Assembly: GCF_020515625.1 (NCBI RefSeq) | Contig: NZ_JAIWPJ010000001.1 | Coordinates: 1,736,001 to 1,800,000, forward strand | Origin: Natrinema amylolyticum | GTDB lineage: Archaea; Halobacteriota; Halobacteria; Halobacteriales; Natrialbaceae | Length of the DNA: 64,000 nt | Reading direction: 5' to 3' | Shown: piece by piece, positions 48,025 through 56,929 of the stretch | Numbering within the stretch: the first letter of the stretch is position 1 | How the letters are laid out: each line of letters begins with the position of its first letter | Made by a program: the position numbers and the translations under genes | The notes under the pieces: generated by a model | What the model saw: the letters and a program-made list of their open reading frames with translations, nothing else | Database searches by the model: none | Told to the model about the DNA's origin: nothing

Positions 48025-48356
48025 CATCTGATCCGGTCACGAAGGTCACTCACCCGCTGTCGTCGCGGTGAATCACGACAGCAGCAAACGAAGCGCCACC
48101 GCGACAGCGCGACGAGCAGTCCGATCGCCGTCGCCCGCAGGACGATCGCTGATCGCCGCCGGTCCGTCTGCAACAGTTCCGCGACGCCCGACAGCCCCGC
48201 CGAGGTGGCGAAAACCAACAGCAGGATTGAGCCACCGGCACGGAGAAATTCGAAGTACGCGTACAGGGCGACGAACGCGAGCGATCCGCCGAGGAACGCT
48301 CGTGCAGCGCACCACCCCCTCGGTTCGTCCAAGACAGCCGTAAGATGAAGGCCCAT
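47985..48356 (-). CDS. Small membrane protein ending in a duplicated nif3 tail
   Basis: A 123-residue frame with two or three hydrophobic segments (ARAFLGGSLAFVALYAYFEFL, GSILLLVFATSAGLSGVAELL and IVLRATAIGLLVALS). It begins MGLHLTAVLDEPRG. Its last 16 residues, IRCFETMYLEVPTGF, are a diverged copy of the end of the adjacent Nif3 protein (LETRFLEVPTGL), so the natural C-terminus was probably replaced by the duplication. A CCAGTATACGAGG just upstream may hold the TATA element. Function unknown. Confidence 0.5.
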   Translation of the reverse strand: MGLHLTAVLDEPRGWCAARAFLGGSLAFVALYAYFEFLRAGGSILLLVFATSAGLSGVAELLQTDRRRSAIVLRATAIGLLVALSRWRFVCCCRDSPRRQRVSDLRDRIRCFETMYLEVPTGF

Positions 48357-48493
48357 AACCTCGTATACTGGCTGGTCGAAGTAGAAAGTGCGACCCACCC
48401 TCTCGGTCCGTCCCGACGGCCGTCCGCTCTCCAGCGAATCGCGAATTGGCTTCGGGGGAGCGAACCGATCGCCGGTCCGCTCGTGGACGGTCG

Positions 48494-49261
48494 TCAGAGC
48501 CCCGTCGGCACCTCGAGAAACCTCGTCTCGAGGCCCCACTCCTCGACCAGGTCCTGCAGCGATCGCACGCCGAAGGTCTCGGTCGCGTAGTGGCCCGCGA
48601 GGAAGACGTAGATTCCTGCCTCCTGGGCCTCGTGGTAGGCCTTCCCTTTCCCCTCGCCGGTCACCAGCGCGTCGGCGTCCGTTGCGGTGGCCTCGCCCAG
48701 CCAATCGACCCCGCTGCCGGTGACGATCGCCACGTCCTCGATCTCGTCCGGACCGAACGCGAGGTGCTGGACGGGCTGGCCGTCCGTGTCGAGGTTCTCC
48801 TCGAGGCGCTCACGCAGCTCGTTGGGCGCGTACGGTTCCGTCGCCGTTCCCCGCTGACCGATGTACTCGGGGCCGAGTTCGCCGAACGGGGTTCGGTCCT
48901 CGAGGCCGAGCAGGTCGGCGACGCCGGCGGCGTTACCGAGTTCCTGGTGGCCGTCCAGCGGGAGGTGCGAGACGTACAGCGCGAGGTCGTTCTCGATCAG
49001 AGGGGCGATCCGGTCGTAGGTCCGGCCCGTCACGCGGTCGAAGCCGCCCCACGAGAGCCCGTGGTGGACGACCAGCAGGTCCGCGTCGGCCTCGATCGCC
49101 CGATCGAACGTCTCGCGAACGCCGTCGACGGCGAACGCGACGCGCTCGATCTCGCCGTCGTCCGGCCCGACCTGTAGCCCGTTCGCGCTGGCGTCGAGAT
49201 CGGCGTAGTCGGCGGTTCGGAGCTCCTCGTCGAGTCGATCGACGACGCTCGAGAGTTCCAT
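48494..49261 (-). CDS. Nif3/DUF34-family dinuclear metal protein
   Basis: A 255-residue hexameric-type metalloprotein. Metal ligands: LLVVHHGLSWGG (HHG motif), YVSHLPLDGHQELGNAAGV (SHLPLD), and FLAGHYATETFGVRSL (HYATE). The central insert TGSGVDWLGEATATDADALVTGEGKGKAYHEA is typical of this family. The family is universal and its biochemical role is debated (GTP cyclohydrolase-like or metal trafficking roles have been suggested). The ATG at 49261 gives the normal MELSSVVDRLDEELR start. Its 3' end has been duplicated next to the neighbouring AT-rich insertion. Confidence 0.92.
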   Translation of the reverse strand: MELSSVVDRLDEELRTADYADLDASANGLQVGPDDGEIERVAFAVDGVRETFDRAIEADADLLVVHHGLSWGGFDRVTGRTYDRIAPLIENDLALYVSHLPLDGHQELGNAAGVADLLGLEDRTPFGELGPEYIGQRGTATEPYAPNELRERLEENLDTDGQPVQHLAFGPDEIEDVAIVTGSGVDWLGEATATDADALVTGEGKGKAYHEAQEAGIYVFLAGHYATETFGVRSLQDLVEEWGLETRFLEVPTGL

Positions 49262-49368
49262 AGCGGACCGTTCGAGGGGGGCCTCCTTGTATTCGGTTGA
49301 TCTCGTTCAGTCGAACGACCTCGAGTGACCCCTTGGCCGTCACACCCCGAAAAACGGCCTCGACCGCG

Positions 49369-51834
49369 CTACATGAGGTAGAACAGCGGGAACAGGATCA
49401 CCCAGACGATGTCGACGAAGTGCCAGTAGAGGCCGAAGAACTCGACGGGCCGACTGTCTCGGAGGTAGGCGTTGACGGTCACGATGCGGTATATCATGAA
49501 CGCGGCGATGAGCAGCCCGAGGATGACGTGGAGGGCGTGCAGACCGGTCGTCACGAAGTACATCGAGTACTGGAGCTCGGTAAACCAGTAGATGTCGTGG
49601 GCGAACTCCTGTCCCCACTCGTAGCCCTTGACTCCGAGGAACGTGAACCCGAGCAACAGCGTGGCTCCCATCGACGCCAGCAGCCCGCGCTTGTTCTCCC
49701 GTTCGGCCATTGTGAGCGCGATGATGACCGTGAAACTCGAGGTCAGGAGGACGTACGTGTTGAAGAGGCCGATGATCTCCGACGGCGGCACGGGTTCGAT
49801 CTCGCCCCAGCCGGTGTGAATCCGCATGAAGACGTACGCGCCGATGACTGCCCCGAAGACGACGACGTCCGAGGCCAGGAAGATCCAGACGCCGGTTTTC
49901 GTCGTTCCGACGCCGTCGAACGGCCAGCGTTCGGCGATGGCCATGTGGGGCGCGTTGAACCGTTCGCGTCCATACTGGAAGAGGGTGACTCCCAGGACGA
50001 GAACGCCGACGATCGAAAGCAGTGGATAGAGAATGTTGGTCGAGCCGATGCCCGACACCTCCGCGCCGCGTGCGGTGGCGAACTCGGCGACGTAGGGAGT
50101 CATCCCCGACAGTCCGAGGAACGTGACGAACATGCCGATCCCGATGCCGAAGGGCCAGATGCTCGCGTGATCCTCGTGGTCTCCCTCGAGCGACTCGGCT
50201 TCGCCGATCCGCTCGTGTGCGGCCGCACCGCCGTCGGTCGCGGTCGAATCGTCGACGAACCGGAGTTCCCCGCTGGCGTAGCTGGGCCGGTTCGGCCAGT
50301 TCTCGAGGGGGGGTGGTGAGGTCGTCGCCCACTCGGCGGTTCGCGAGTACGTCCACGGGTTGTCGGGTGCGTCGGGACCCGTGACGAAGCTCTTCGCGAG
50401 GGTGATGAAGACGAGCAGGAACGACACGGCGAGGACGTAGGCCCCGACGGTTGCCGCCTGGTGGTAGAGCTGTGCGCCCTCGCCGTAGTGGAAGACGCGG
50501 CGCGGCGTCTCCCAGGCGATGAACATCGGGAAGTACAGCAGGTTGAAGCCGAGGAAGTAGACCGCGAAGCTGAGCTTCCCGAGCCGCTCGGAGTACATTT
50601 TGCCGGTGATCTTCGGCCACCAGTAGTAGAGACCGCCGATCAGTGCGGTGACGCCCGCGACCATCACGTAGTGGAAGTGGGCGACGACCCAGTAGGTCCC
50701 GCGGAACTCGTAGTCGAGGACGACCGCACCGAGGAAGACCCCCGTAATGCCGCCGAGGATGAACAGGACGAGCGCGCCGAGGTTGAACAGGAACGGCGTC
50801 GTAAACCGGACGCGGCCCTTGACCATCGTGTAGATCAGCGAGAAGACCATCAGGTCGAACGGCAGCGAGATCCCGATCGTCGTCGCCATAAAGAGCGTCT
50901 TGATTGGCAGGTTGATCGTCGTCAGGAACATGTGGTGCATCCAGACGAGGAACGACTGCACCGCGACGAGGACCATCGCGATGATGACCCACTTCCGGCC
51001 GACGAGGCGTCGACCGGTAAACGTCTGGAACGTCTCGAACATGATCCCCAGCGACGGGAAGAAGACGATGTACACCTCCGGATGGCCGAAGAACCAGAAC
51101 AGGTGACCCCACAGCAGGCTCGAGCCCTGTGACGTCGAGGAGTAGTACTGGGTCAGCAGGATACGGTCGGTGAGTAACAGGAGTACCGCTGCCAGCAGCG
51201 CCGCGAAGGCGAACAGCATCATCCAGACGGTCAGCAGAATGCTCCACGTGAACAGCGGCATGTTCCACAGGCCGAGGCCTTCCGCACGACAGCGGTGGAT
51301 CGTCGTGAGGAAGTTCACCGAGCCGAGGGTGACCGACATGACGAATAAGGTCAACGCGAGGATGGTCGTGTTCCCGCCCATCGTCAGCGTGTACCCGGGG
51401 TTGTAGATCGGGACGTTCAGCGGCGCGTACATGTACCAGCCGTTAGCCCACGAGGTTCCCTGGAAGAACGAGAGCAAGACGAGAATGCCCGAGAACAAGT
51501 AAAACCAGTAACTCAACGCGTTCAGGCGCGGGAACGCCAGATCCTTCGCACCGATCTGTAAGGGGACGAAGTAGTTCGCGAAGCCGAACCCGAACGGGGA
51601 GAGAAACCAGAACACCATCAGGAGGCCGTGGATCGAGACCGACTGATTGTACTCGGTGTTCGTGAGCAGTCCGGTGCCGCCGGCCTCCCACAGATGGGCG
51701 CGGAACAGCAGCGCGAGAACGCCGCCGGCGATGAGGAAGAACAGCGCCGTCCCCAGGTACAGGATGCCGACATCCTTGTGATTGGTCGTCACCAACCACC
51801 GTTTGATCGTCGTCCGTGGCGGAAAATCACTCAT
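49369..51834 (-). CDS. coxA: Cytochrome c oxidase subunit I-III fusion
   Basis: An 821-residue fused terminal oxidase. Residues about 1-565 are subunit I: low-spin haem ligand SIHGLLMVFWF, CuB and Tyr crosslink in FGHPEVYI, CuB histidines WMHHMFLT, and high-spin and low-spin haem ligands in AHFHYVMVAG. A hydrophilic linker (about 566-640) joins it to a subunit III domain with TKTGVWIFLASDVVVFGAVIGAYVF, TGLHALHVILGLL and YWHFVDIVWVILFPLFYL. It reduces oxygen to water and pumps protons. The ATG at 51834 precedes MSDFPPRTTIKRWLVTTNHKDVG. No subunit II gene is adjacent. Confidence 0.96.
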   Translation of the reverse strand: MSDFPPRTTIKRWLVTTNHKDVGILYLGTALFFLIAGGVLALLFRAHLWEAGGTGLLTNTEYNQSVSIHGLLMVFWFLSPFGFGFANYFVPLQIGAKDLAFPRLNALSYWFYLFSGILVLLSFFQGTSWANGWYMYAPLNVPIYNPGYTLTMGGNTTILALTLFVMSVTLGSVNFLTTIHRCRAEGLGLWNMPLFTWSILLTVWMMLFAFAALLAAVLLLLTDRILLTQYYSSTSQGSSLLWGHLFWFFGHPEVYIVFFPSLGIMFETFQTFTGRRLVGRKWVIIAMVLVAVQSFLVWMHHMFLTTINLPIKTLFMATTIGISLPFDLMVFSLIYTMVKGRVRFTTPFLFNLGALVLFILGGITGVFLGAVVLDYEFRGTYWVVAHFHYVMVAGVTALIGGLYYWWPKITGKMYSERLGKLSFAVYFLGFNLLYFPMFIAWETPRRVFHYGEGAQLYHQAATVGAYVLAVSFLLVFITLAKSFVTGPDAPDNPWTYSRTAEWATTSPPPLENWPNRPSYASGELRFVDDSTATDGGAAAHERIGEAESLEGDHEDHASIWPFGIGIGMFVTFLGLSGMTPYVAEFATARGAEVSGIGSTNILYPLLSIVGVLVLGVTLFQYGRERFNAPHMAIAERWPFDGVGTTKTGVWIFLASDVVVFGAVIGAYVFMRIHTGWGEIEPVPPSEIIGLFNTYVLLTSSFTVIIALTMAERENKRGLLASMGATLLLGFTFLGVKGYEWGQEFAHDIYWFTELQYSMYFVTTGLHALHVILGLLIAAFMIYRIVTVNAYLRDSRPVEFFGLYWHFVDIVWVILFPLFYLM

Positions 51835-52149
51835 ACGCGGAGTACACCTCCTCCCTGAGCTGACGCCGCGGCTCGAGTCGATATCGCTTCGAGCCGCAGC
51901 CGGCCGTCCCGCTCGCGACTCGACCGTCGAGACGGTTCCTCGGAGAGACGACGAAATCCATAAGCACCACATCCTCCGACGATTCTCTGTATCAAGGTGT
52001 CCGGTGCAGTTGCAGGCGATACTTGTCCGGCCGCCAATTCTCTCGTCTCGAATATGGCACTTATCTCCCCATATAGTGCTTCTACTGCCTATTCTCTCGA
52101 AACCATGACAACCGGGAACACTCCCTCTCACGAGAGGGCGCTTTCTCGC
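51835..52149. other. Non-coding gap upstream of coxA
   Basis: The 315-base stretch between the oxidase start and the glycerophosphodiesterase stop shows no credible gene. It contains the oxidase promoter, probably within 51840-51990, and a short inverted repeat GCACT...AGTGC near 52040-52065. I see nothing else. Confidence 0.4.
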
Positions 52150-52995
52150 TCAGTTCGAGCGCTGCACCCGGTCGCTCGAGCCCTCGCCCAATCCGGGGTA
52201 GTCCGCGATGATCCCGTCGACGCCGGCCGCCGCGAGCGCGTCGAACTGGACCCAGTTCGTCACCGTCCAGACGTTGACCGCTCGCCCCTCGTCGTGAGCC
52301 GCTGTGACGACGTCGATATCGGGTTCGGTATCTGAACCCCCGATTTCTGCCATCTCGACCCGATCCGTACCGGAAATCGCGGTTCGCGGCGGATGGATCG
52401 CCTCGCAGTCGTAGCGGCGTGCGATCTCGAGGCCGGCAGCGAGATCGTCTCGGAGCAGCGGGGCGGCGGCGTAGTCGGCGGTCTCGCGCAGCGCCGCGAT
52501 GGCCCCCTCGCAGAACGACGAGAAGAGCAGGTCGCCGTTGAAACCCGCACAGTCGGCGACGACCCGTTCGACGAACGCCTGCCAGACCTCGCGGCGCTCG
52601 TCGCGCTCGTCCGATGGGAGCGACTCGCCGGCTCGCAGATCCCGGGTTCCGGGATTCTTCAACTCGACGTTGACGCCGATCGTCTCAGGGACGGCCGCGA
52701 GCAACTCGGCCAGCGTCGGAACCGTCGCGTCGGTGCCGAGCACTCGCGTCTCTCGGAGCGTCTCGAGCGGCGTCTCCCAGACGAACCCGGTCGCGTCGGT
52801 CAGCGGTCGGCCATCGCGGTCCCCCTCGAGGCGCTCGTCGTGGACGACCACCGGGGTTCCGCAGGCGGCCGGCTGGACGTCGATCTCGATCATCGCGGTC
52901 TCGTCGCGCTCGGCGGCGCGCGCGGCCGCGGTGACAGTGTTTTCTGGTGCGACGCCGGCGTAGCCGCGGTGGGCGATGACGGCAGGGCTGGGCAT
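52150..52995 (-). CDS. Glycerophosphodiester phosphodiesterase family protein
   Basis: A 281-residue GDPD-type enzyme. The N-terminal catalytic segment is VIAHRGYAGVAPENTVTAA (His-Arg and Glu-Asn), followed by MIEIDVQPAACGTPVVVHD (Glu and Asp metal ligands, then catalytic His) and later VNVELKNPGTRD. The barrel ends with AVNVWTVTNWVQFDALAAAGVDGIIADYPGL. It cleaves glycerophosphodiesters to glycerol phosphate. No signal peptide, so cytoplasmic. The start at 52995 begins directly before the first strand. Confidence 0.93.
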   Translation of the reverse strand: MPSPAVIAHRGYAGVAPENTVTAAARAAERDETAMIEIDVQPAACGTPVVVHDERLEGDRDGRPLTDATGFVWETPLETLRETRVLGTDATVPTLAELLAAVPETIGVNVELKNPGTRDLRAGESLPSDERDERREVWQAFVERVVADCAGFNGDLLFSSFCEGAIAALRETADYAAAPLLRDDLAAGLEIARRYDCEAIHPPRTAISGTDRVEMAEIGGSDTEPDIDVVTAAHDEGRAVNVWTVTNWVQFDALAAAGVDGIIADYPGLGEGSSDRVQRSN

Positions 52996-53102
52996 ACCGG
53001 ATCGACGGGGGGCCGAGTAATGGAAGCTGTGGCGGCCACTCGAAACGGCCACGTGGCGCTTCCCGGCCCGTCTTTGATCCGTCTCCCCCGCGAACCGCCG
53101 CT

Positions 53103-53360
53103 ATGACCGAGACCACGCTCACGGACGTCGAACGCGCCCTCGACCGCGCCGCCGATCTCGAGACCGAGGAGGCCGTCTCCGTGTTGCGGACCGCCCGGCA
53201 GGACGTTCAGGGTCTGGCGAACAACCCCGACGTCGACGAGGACCGCCGACGGGAACTCGAGACCCGACTCGAGCAGCGGATCCGCGAGGTAACCGAGCGC
53301 GACGCCTACGACAGCGGGCTGGGATCGGCGATGAACCCGACTGAAGACGACGCGCCGTAG
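53103..53360 (+). CDS. Conserved small helical protein
   Basis: An 85-residue acidic, fully helical protein (TLTDVERALDRAADLETEEAVSVLRTARQDVQGL..., DEDRRRELETRLEQRIREVTERDAYDSG). The first half resembles the helical-bundle proteins found next to metabolic genes in haloarchaea, but I cannot name a family. It starts 107 bases from the glycerophosphodiesterase start, divergently, preceded by TTTGATC about 30 bases upstream as a possible TATA-like element. Function unknown. Confidence 0.75.
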   Translation: MTETTLTDVERALDRAADLETEEAVSVLRTARQDVQGLANNPDVDEDRRRELETRLEQRIREVTERDAYDSGLGSAMNPTEDDAP

Positions 53361-53419
53361 AACGTCTCTCGAAGTCGCGATCGTCATTCCTCGTTGCCAC
53401 GTGAGCACGAGTCCCCGTT

Positions 53420-53468
53420 CGTGTCCCAGCGATTCACTCGTCGTTCATCGCTGGAAAGCGCGCCACCG
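53420..53468 (-). repeat. Structured non-coding repeat element, truncated copy G
   Basis: On the minus strand it begins GGTGGCGCGC and has the position-1 hairpin CCAGCGAT with ATCGCTGG (plus-strand 53426-53433 and 53447-53454), perfect over 8 bases, with a GAACGACGAGTGA loop like those of copies E and F. The conserved core is missing. A separate CGTTGCCACG at 53391-53400 may be the remnant of a forward partner tail. Confidence 0.6.
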
Positions 53469-53615
53469 CGCGTTGATTCGGTCGCCGTTCGCAGTGAGAT
53501 TACCGTCGATCGCTCCGGAGATCCGCTCGACGTTGCCGTTCGAGCGTCTCCGAGAACCCGGCGAGTTCGGCCGATCTCCGGCCCTTTTATTCGGGTGCCG
53601 TCCCGAGAGGTGGGT

Positions 53616-54284
53616 ATGCGAATTGCACTACTGGGCGGCACCGGCGATATCGGCGAAGGACTCGCGCTGCGGTTTGCACGCGATACGGGCCACGAGATTC
53701 TCATCGGCTCGAGAGATCCCGAGAAGGCCCGCGACGCGGTCGCGGAGTACGAGGAGGAACTCGCGGACCGCACCGACGAGGTCGACATCAAGGGCTTCGG
53801 CAACGAGATGGCGGCCGATCGCGCGGACGTCGTGATACTCAGCGTCCCGCCGTACTACGTCGGCGACACCGTCGAAGCGGTTTCCGACAGCCTCGATTCG
53901 GACTCGGTCCTGGTCACCCCCGCCGTCGGCATGCAGGGCGACGAGGACGGGCTGCACTATCATCCGCCCGAGGCCGGCAGCGTCACCCAGCTCGTCGCGC
54001 AGCGGGCCCCCGACGAGGTGCCGGTCGTCGGCGCCTTCCACAACCTCGCGGCCGACGCGCTGTCGAACCTCGAGAACGACCTCGACCTCGATACGCTCGT
54101 CGTCGCCGACGATGACGACGCCAAAGACACCGTCCTGACGGTCGCCAACGAGATCGAGGGGCTGCGCGCGCTCGAGGCCGGGCCGCTGGCCAACGCCGCC
54201 GAAGTCGAGAGCGTCACGCCGCTGGTCATCAACATCGCGAAGTACAACGACGACATGCACGACGTCGGCGTGAAGTGGATCTAG
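53616..54284 (+). CDS. npdG: NADPH-dependent F420 reductase
   Basis: A 222-residue enzyme that shuttles hydride between NADP(H) and coenzyme F420. The N-terminal NADP-binding motif is ALLGGTGDIGEGLALRFA with ILIGSRDPEKA after beta 2. The F420-side segments ILSVPPYYVGDTVEAV, PVVGAFHNLAADALSNLEN and GPLANAAEVESVTPLVINIAKYN follow the family pattern. The ATG at 53616 lies about 30 bases after CTTTTATTC, consistent with a short leader. In haloarchaea F420 supports DNA photolyase and F420-dependent reductases. Confidence 0.93.
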   Translation: MRIALLGGTGDIGEGLALRFARDTGHEILIGSRDPEKARDAVAEYEEELADRTDEVDIKGFGNEMAADRADVVILSVPPYYVGDTVEAVSDSLDSDSVLVTPAVGMQGDEDGLHYHPPEAGSVTQLVAQRAPDEVPVVGAFHNLAADALSNLENDLDLDTLVVADDDDAKDTVLTVANEIEGLRALEAGPLANAAEVESVTPLVINIAKYNDDMHDVGVKWI

Positions 54285-54472
54285 GCCGGGCTGACGACGC
54301 TTCGGACGGTCTTTCGTGCCGATTTATCGGAGCAACCGCAGGTCGGTCGCGGGTATACCGGCAATGACTTCCAACGATCCGTATCAGATCGAACGTATTC
54401 AGTCGCGTTGCCGGACGCCGACCGGAGTCAGGACTGCCCGGCGATCGAAAACCGCGAAAAGCTGGTGGTCGT

Positions 54473-54742
54473 CTACGCCCCGGCCGACTCGAGGGCGTCC
54501 TCGATGTCGTCGCGCTGGGTGACGCCGACGAACCGTTCGACGATACCGTCGTCGTTCTCGATGATGAGCGTCGGCAGCGATCGAACCTGGTACTCGTTGG
54601 CGATGTCCTGTTGTTCGTCGACGTTTACTTTCTCGACTTCGAATCGGCCCTCCCAGTCGTCCTCGAGCTCCTCGAGGATCGGATCCTGGGTCTTGCAGGG
54701 GCCACACCAGTCCGCGTAGAAGTCCTTAAGTGTGACAGTCAT
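54473..54742 (-). CDS. trxA: Thioredoxin
   Basis: An 89-residue thioredoxin with the active-site motif FYADWCGPCKTQDP near residue 9, the cis-proline segment VRSLPTLIIE and FVGVTQRDDIEDAL at the end. It is shorter than most thioredoxins because the N-terminal extension is nearly absent (MTVTLKDFYADWCG), as in several haloarchaeal paralogues. Protein disulphide reduction is expected. It is divergent from the Sec61-beta gene. Confidence 0.92.
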   Translation of the reverse strand: MTVTLKDFYADWCGPCKTQDPILEELEDDWEGRFEVEKVNVDEQQDIANEYQVRSLPTLIIENDDGIVERFVGVTQRDDIEDALESAGA

Positions 54743-54860
54743 GCGGTCAACGCTAGTTGCCCCGCGCCGCGCATAAGGGTTTCCCACTGCCAACCAATTG
54801 CCGTGATCGAGGACACGGCCCGGTCGAAAGGTTTAGTTTGAGGGGCCCATAGGAACGACT

Positions 54861-55022
54861 ATGGATAAAGGACAGAACACCGGTGGCCTGATGTCCAGTG
54901 CCGGGCTAGTCCGGTACTTCGACTCCGAGGACTCGAACGCCATCCGTATCGATCCCAAGACGGTCATCGCGGTCGGCGTCATGCTGGGCGTGCTGGTCCA
55001 GCTGCTGACGTTCGTCTCGTAA
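54861..55022 (+). CDS. Preprotein translocase subunit Sec61-beta
   Basis: A 53-residue tail-anchored membrane protein of the Sec translocon. It reads [20 protein letters not shown], then [16 protein letters not shown], then a single C-terminal helix ([15 protein letters not shown]). The [12 protein letters not shown]...IDPKTV pattern is diagnostic of archaeal Sec61-beta. A TATA-like GGTTTAGTTT lies about 30 bases before the ATG. The partner SecY and SecE genes are not in the window. It is divergent from the thioredoxin gene. Confidence 0.93.
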   Translation: MDKGQNTGGLMSSAGLVRYFDSEDSNAIRIDPKTVIAVGVMLGVLVQLLTFVS

Positions 55023-55100
55023 CGCGGCTACCGGCGACCTTCTTTCACTATCGCCTCGAGTAGCGGCAGCATTGGCTCCGTCTCACCCGAACGCGACGGT

Positions 55101-55790
55101 TCAGTAGTCCGCGCGGAGCCGTTCGACGTCCAGCCGGAGATAGTGCCACAGGGTCCTCGTCAATCCCGCGTCGGCGATCCGCCGGCCCGAACTCTCGACC
55201 AGAACCGTCGGGCAGTAGGCCGTCGGAAACCGCCCGGCGAGCGATCGGCTGAAGGCCGTATCCTCGTTCGCCACGTCGGGAAAGCCACCGATTTCGGCGA
55301 AGGCTCGCCGGTGGACGAGACAGTTGAACCCCGGCATGATCGGCCGCTCGAGCCGCGAGAAGGCGTGGTTGATGGTTAACTCCATGGCTTTCGCTCGTCG
55401 CGGCCCGGTGATCCGACAGTAGGAACTCGCGGCCGCGAGCCCCTCGGCTTCGACGAAGCCGAGCAGTTCGGTCAGGTAGTTCGCTCGCACCCGCGTGTCC
55501 GCGTCGATGAACGCGAGCCACTCGCCGGCCGCGCGGTCGGCCCCGAGGTTTCGGGCGGCGGCGATGCTCGAGCCGTCCTCGCGAAGGACTGTCGCGCCGT
55601 ACTCGCGGGCGATCGCCGGCGTCCCGTCGCTCGAGTCGCCGTTGACGACGATCACCTCGTAGGCGTAGTCCGTGTCCAGTGCGGCGAGACTCGCCAGCGC
55701 TCCCCGGAGGTACTCGGCTTCGTTTCGCGCCGGCACCACGAAACTCACGTCCGGCCCGTCGGCGTCGCCGTCTCGATCGTCGCTCGCCAT
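55101..55790 (-). CDS. Family 2 glycosyltransferase
   Basis: A 229-residue GT-A fold protein. Motifs: VSFVVPARNEAEYLRGALASLA, VIVVNGDSSDGTPAIA, then the DxD equivalent AFIDADTRVR and the acceptor-side segments GFNCLVHRRAFAEIGGFPDVANEDTAFS. It lacks C-terminal membrane helices found in some dolichol-phosphate mannosyltransferases. The product may be a cell-surface glycolipid or glycoprotein; the neighbours do not tell. The start at 55790 is the first in-frame ATG. Confidence 0.87.
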   Translation of the reverse strand: MASDDRDGDADGPDVSFVVPARNEAEYLRGALASLAALDTDYAYEVIVVNGDSSDGTPAIAREYGATVLREDGSSIAAARNLGADRAAGEWLAFIDADTRVRANYLTELLGFVEAEGLAAASSYCRITGPRRAKAMELTINHAFSRLERPIMPGFNCLVHRRAFAEIGGFPDVANEDTAFSRSLAGRFPTAYCPTVLVESSGRRIADAGLTRTLWHYLRLDVERLRADY

Positions 55791-56141
55791 CGTGTTACCG
55801 TGAGAACTCGGCCGCGGGTTCTCAAGGTATCGGAGTCGCGACGGCTCTCGACGGATGGCGGCCGATTGGGCGAGTGCGAGGATTCAGTGGTGAACCGGCA
55901 CCTCGAGTCATTGAAACCCGCTACGACGGATGCGCCTCCGGCGATCGCATCGCTGTTCTATGCTACCTTTTCCCATGGTATTTGTTTTCAGACACCTGTT
56001 CCCAGGGACGATATCCATCATGAACTTTTATAACCTAGCAGCGGATAGGGGTGAGTACAGATGTCGGTCGTACACGTAGCAGTCTGAGTTCGCCGCTGAC
56101 GACGAGTACCGATTTTCGACGATATCCACATCCCGACCGAC
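55791..56141. other. Non-coding gap
   Basis: The 351 bases between the glycosyltransferase start and the small gene at 56142 contain short overlapping frames with no recognisable protein features. A T-rich stretch and ACTTTTATAACC at about 56020-56032 may be a promoter. Nothing else is seen. Confidence 0.4.
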
Positions 56142-56354
56142 ATGAGTACACAACGCCTGCAGCCCACGACCGACGCCGAACCGACACGAACCACCACCCG
56201 CACGCGAACGACCCCCTCGAGCGCAGCCGCGGACCCGCGAACGGCCACCGATCGCGCCCAGCGGATGTTCTCGCATGGGAATACGGACCGACTCGAGAAC
56301 CTGATCGACGAGTGGAACGCGGCGTTCGCGAACGAGGACGGACGCGGTTCGTAA
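56142..56354 (+). CDS. Small hypothetical protein
   Basis: A 70-residue protein: a disordered Thr/Arg/Ser-rich first half (QRLQPTTDAEPTRTTTRTRT), then a short helical, acidic segment (RAQRMFSHGNTDRLENLIDEWNAAFANEDG). No family is recognised. It has GC-rich codon use like core genes, a clean ATG, and an upstream AT-rich promoter-like segment. Function unknown; its basic, disordered start suggests nucleic acid or partner binding. Confidence 0.55.
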   Translation: MSTQRLQPTTDAEPTRTTTRTRTTPSSAAADPRTATDRAQRMFSHGNTDRLENLIDEWNAAFANEDGRGS

Positions 56355-56725
56355 GGCCCGATTCGGCGCGCGTTTCACCGGTGAATCCAAACCGTCTTTT
56401 GAGCGACGGCGGTAGCTAGACGTGGCCGATGACGATGCACCCGCTCCGAGCCGGACTCGGCATCCGGCGGTGACGAGCCCTATGAGTGCCGAGGCCACCG
56501 ATTTACTGATACACCAGATAAAATTTAAGAATATTATTAATAAATATCCCAAGAGTATCGAGGTAGCAGACTCAAAATTCCGTAGACTAAGGAATATCGT
56601 TCCCACAGCTGTCTGGTTACGTAACCGAAATCAAGAATGTGATGAGAAGGAACAGTTTCGCACCCTTGTTATTCCAGTTCTGATACTGGCTAATGGTTCC
56701 ACCAGAGCGAGCAGGTTCGGACGTG
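56355..56725. other. AT-rich stretch without a convincing gene
   Basis: About 370 bases at the left edge of the decayed accessory region. The segment 56510-56600 is very AT-rich (AAATTTAAGAATATTATTAA). Frames here on both strands have mixed, non-protein-like composition. I see no gene, RNA or mobile element. Confidence 0.4.
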
Positions 56726-56926
56726 TCACTCACGTTCGAGTGGTTTGGAATACCACATGCACAGCACGCTGTCAGCAACCAAGTTGACATCGTTGGATTC
56801 GCAGTTAGAACACTGATACGATTCGCTGTTGTACTCAGTCGTCCACTCGATAGCGACTTCACCGTTTGCTATGCTGCGCGCGACCTGCTGTAGCGGCCGT
56901 GGAATCGCCTGGAAAAGCGGTGTCAC
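56726..56926 (-). CDS. Small zinc-ribbon-like protein with one cysteine pair degenerate
   Basis: A 66-residue frame using GTG at 56926 (MTPLFQAIPRPLQQVARSIA, then VAIEWTTEYNSESYQCSNCESNDVNLVADSVLCMWYSKPLERE). The first pair is intact (CSNC), whereas the second is degenerate (CMWY rather than CxxC). It starts three bases after the stop of the truncated gene upstream, so the two were an operon. Low conservation of the second pair suggests decay. Role unknown. Confidence 0.45.
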   Translation of the reverse strand: MTPLFQAIPRPLQQVARSIANGEVAIEWTTEYNSESYQCSNCESNDVNLVADSVLCMWYSKPLERE

Positions 56927-56929
56927 CGA

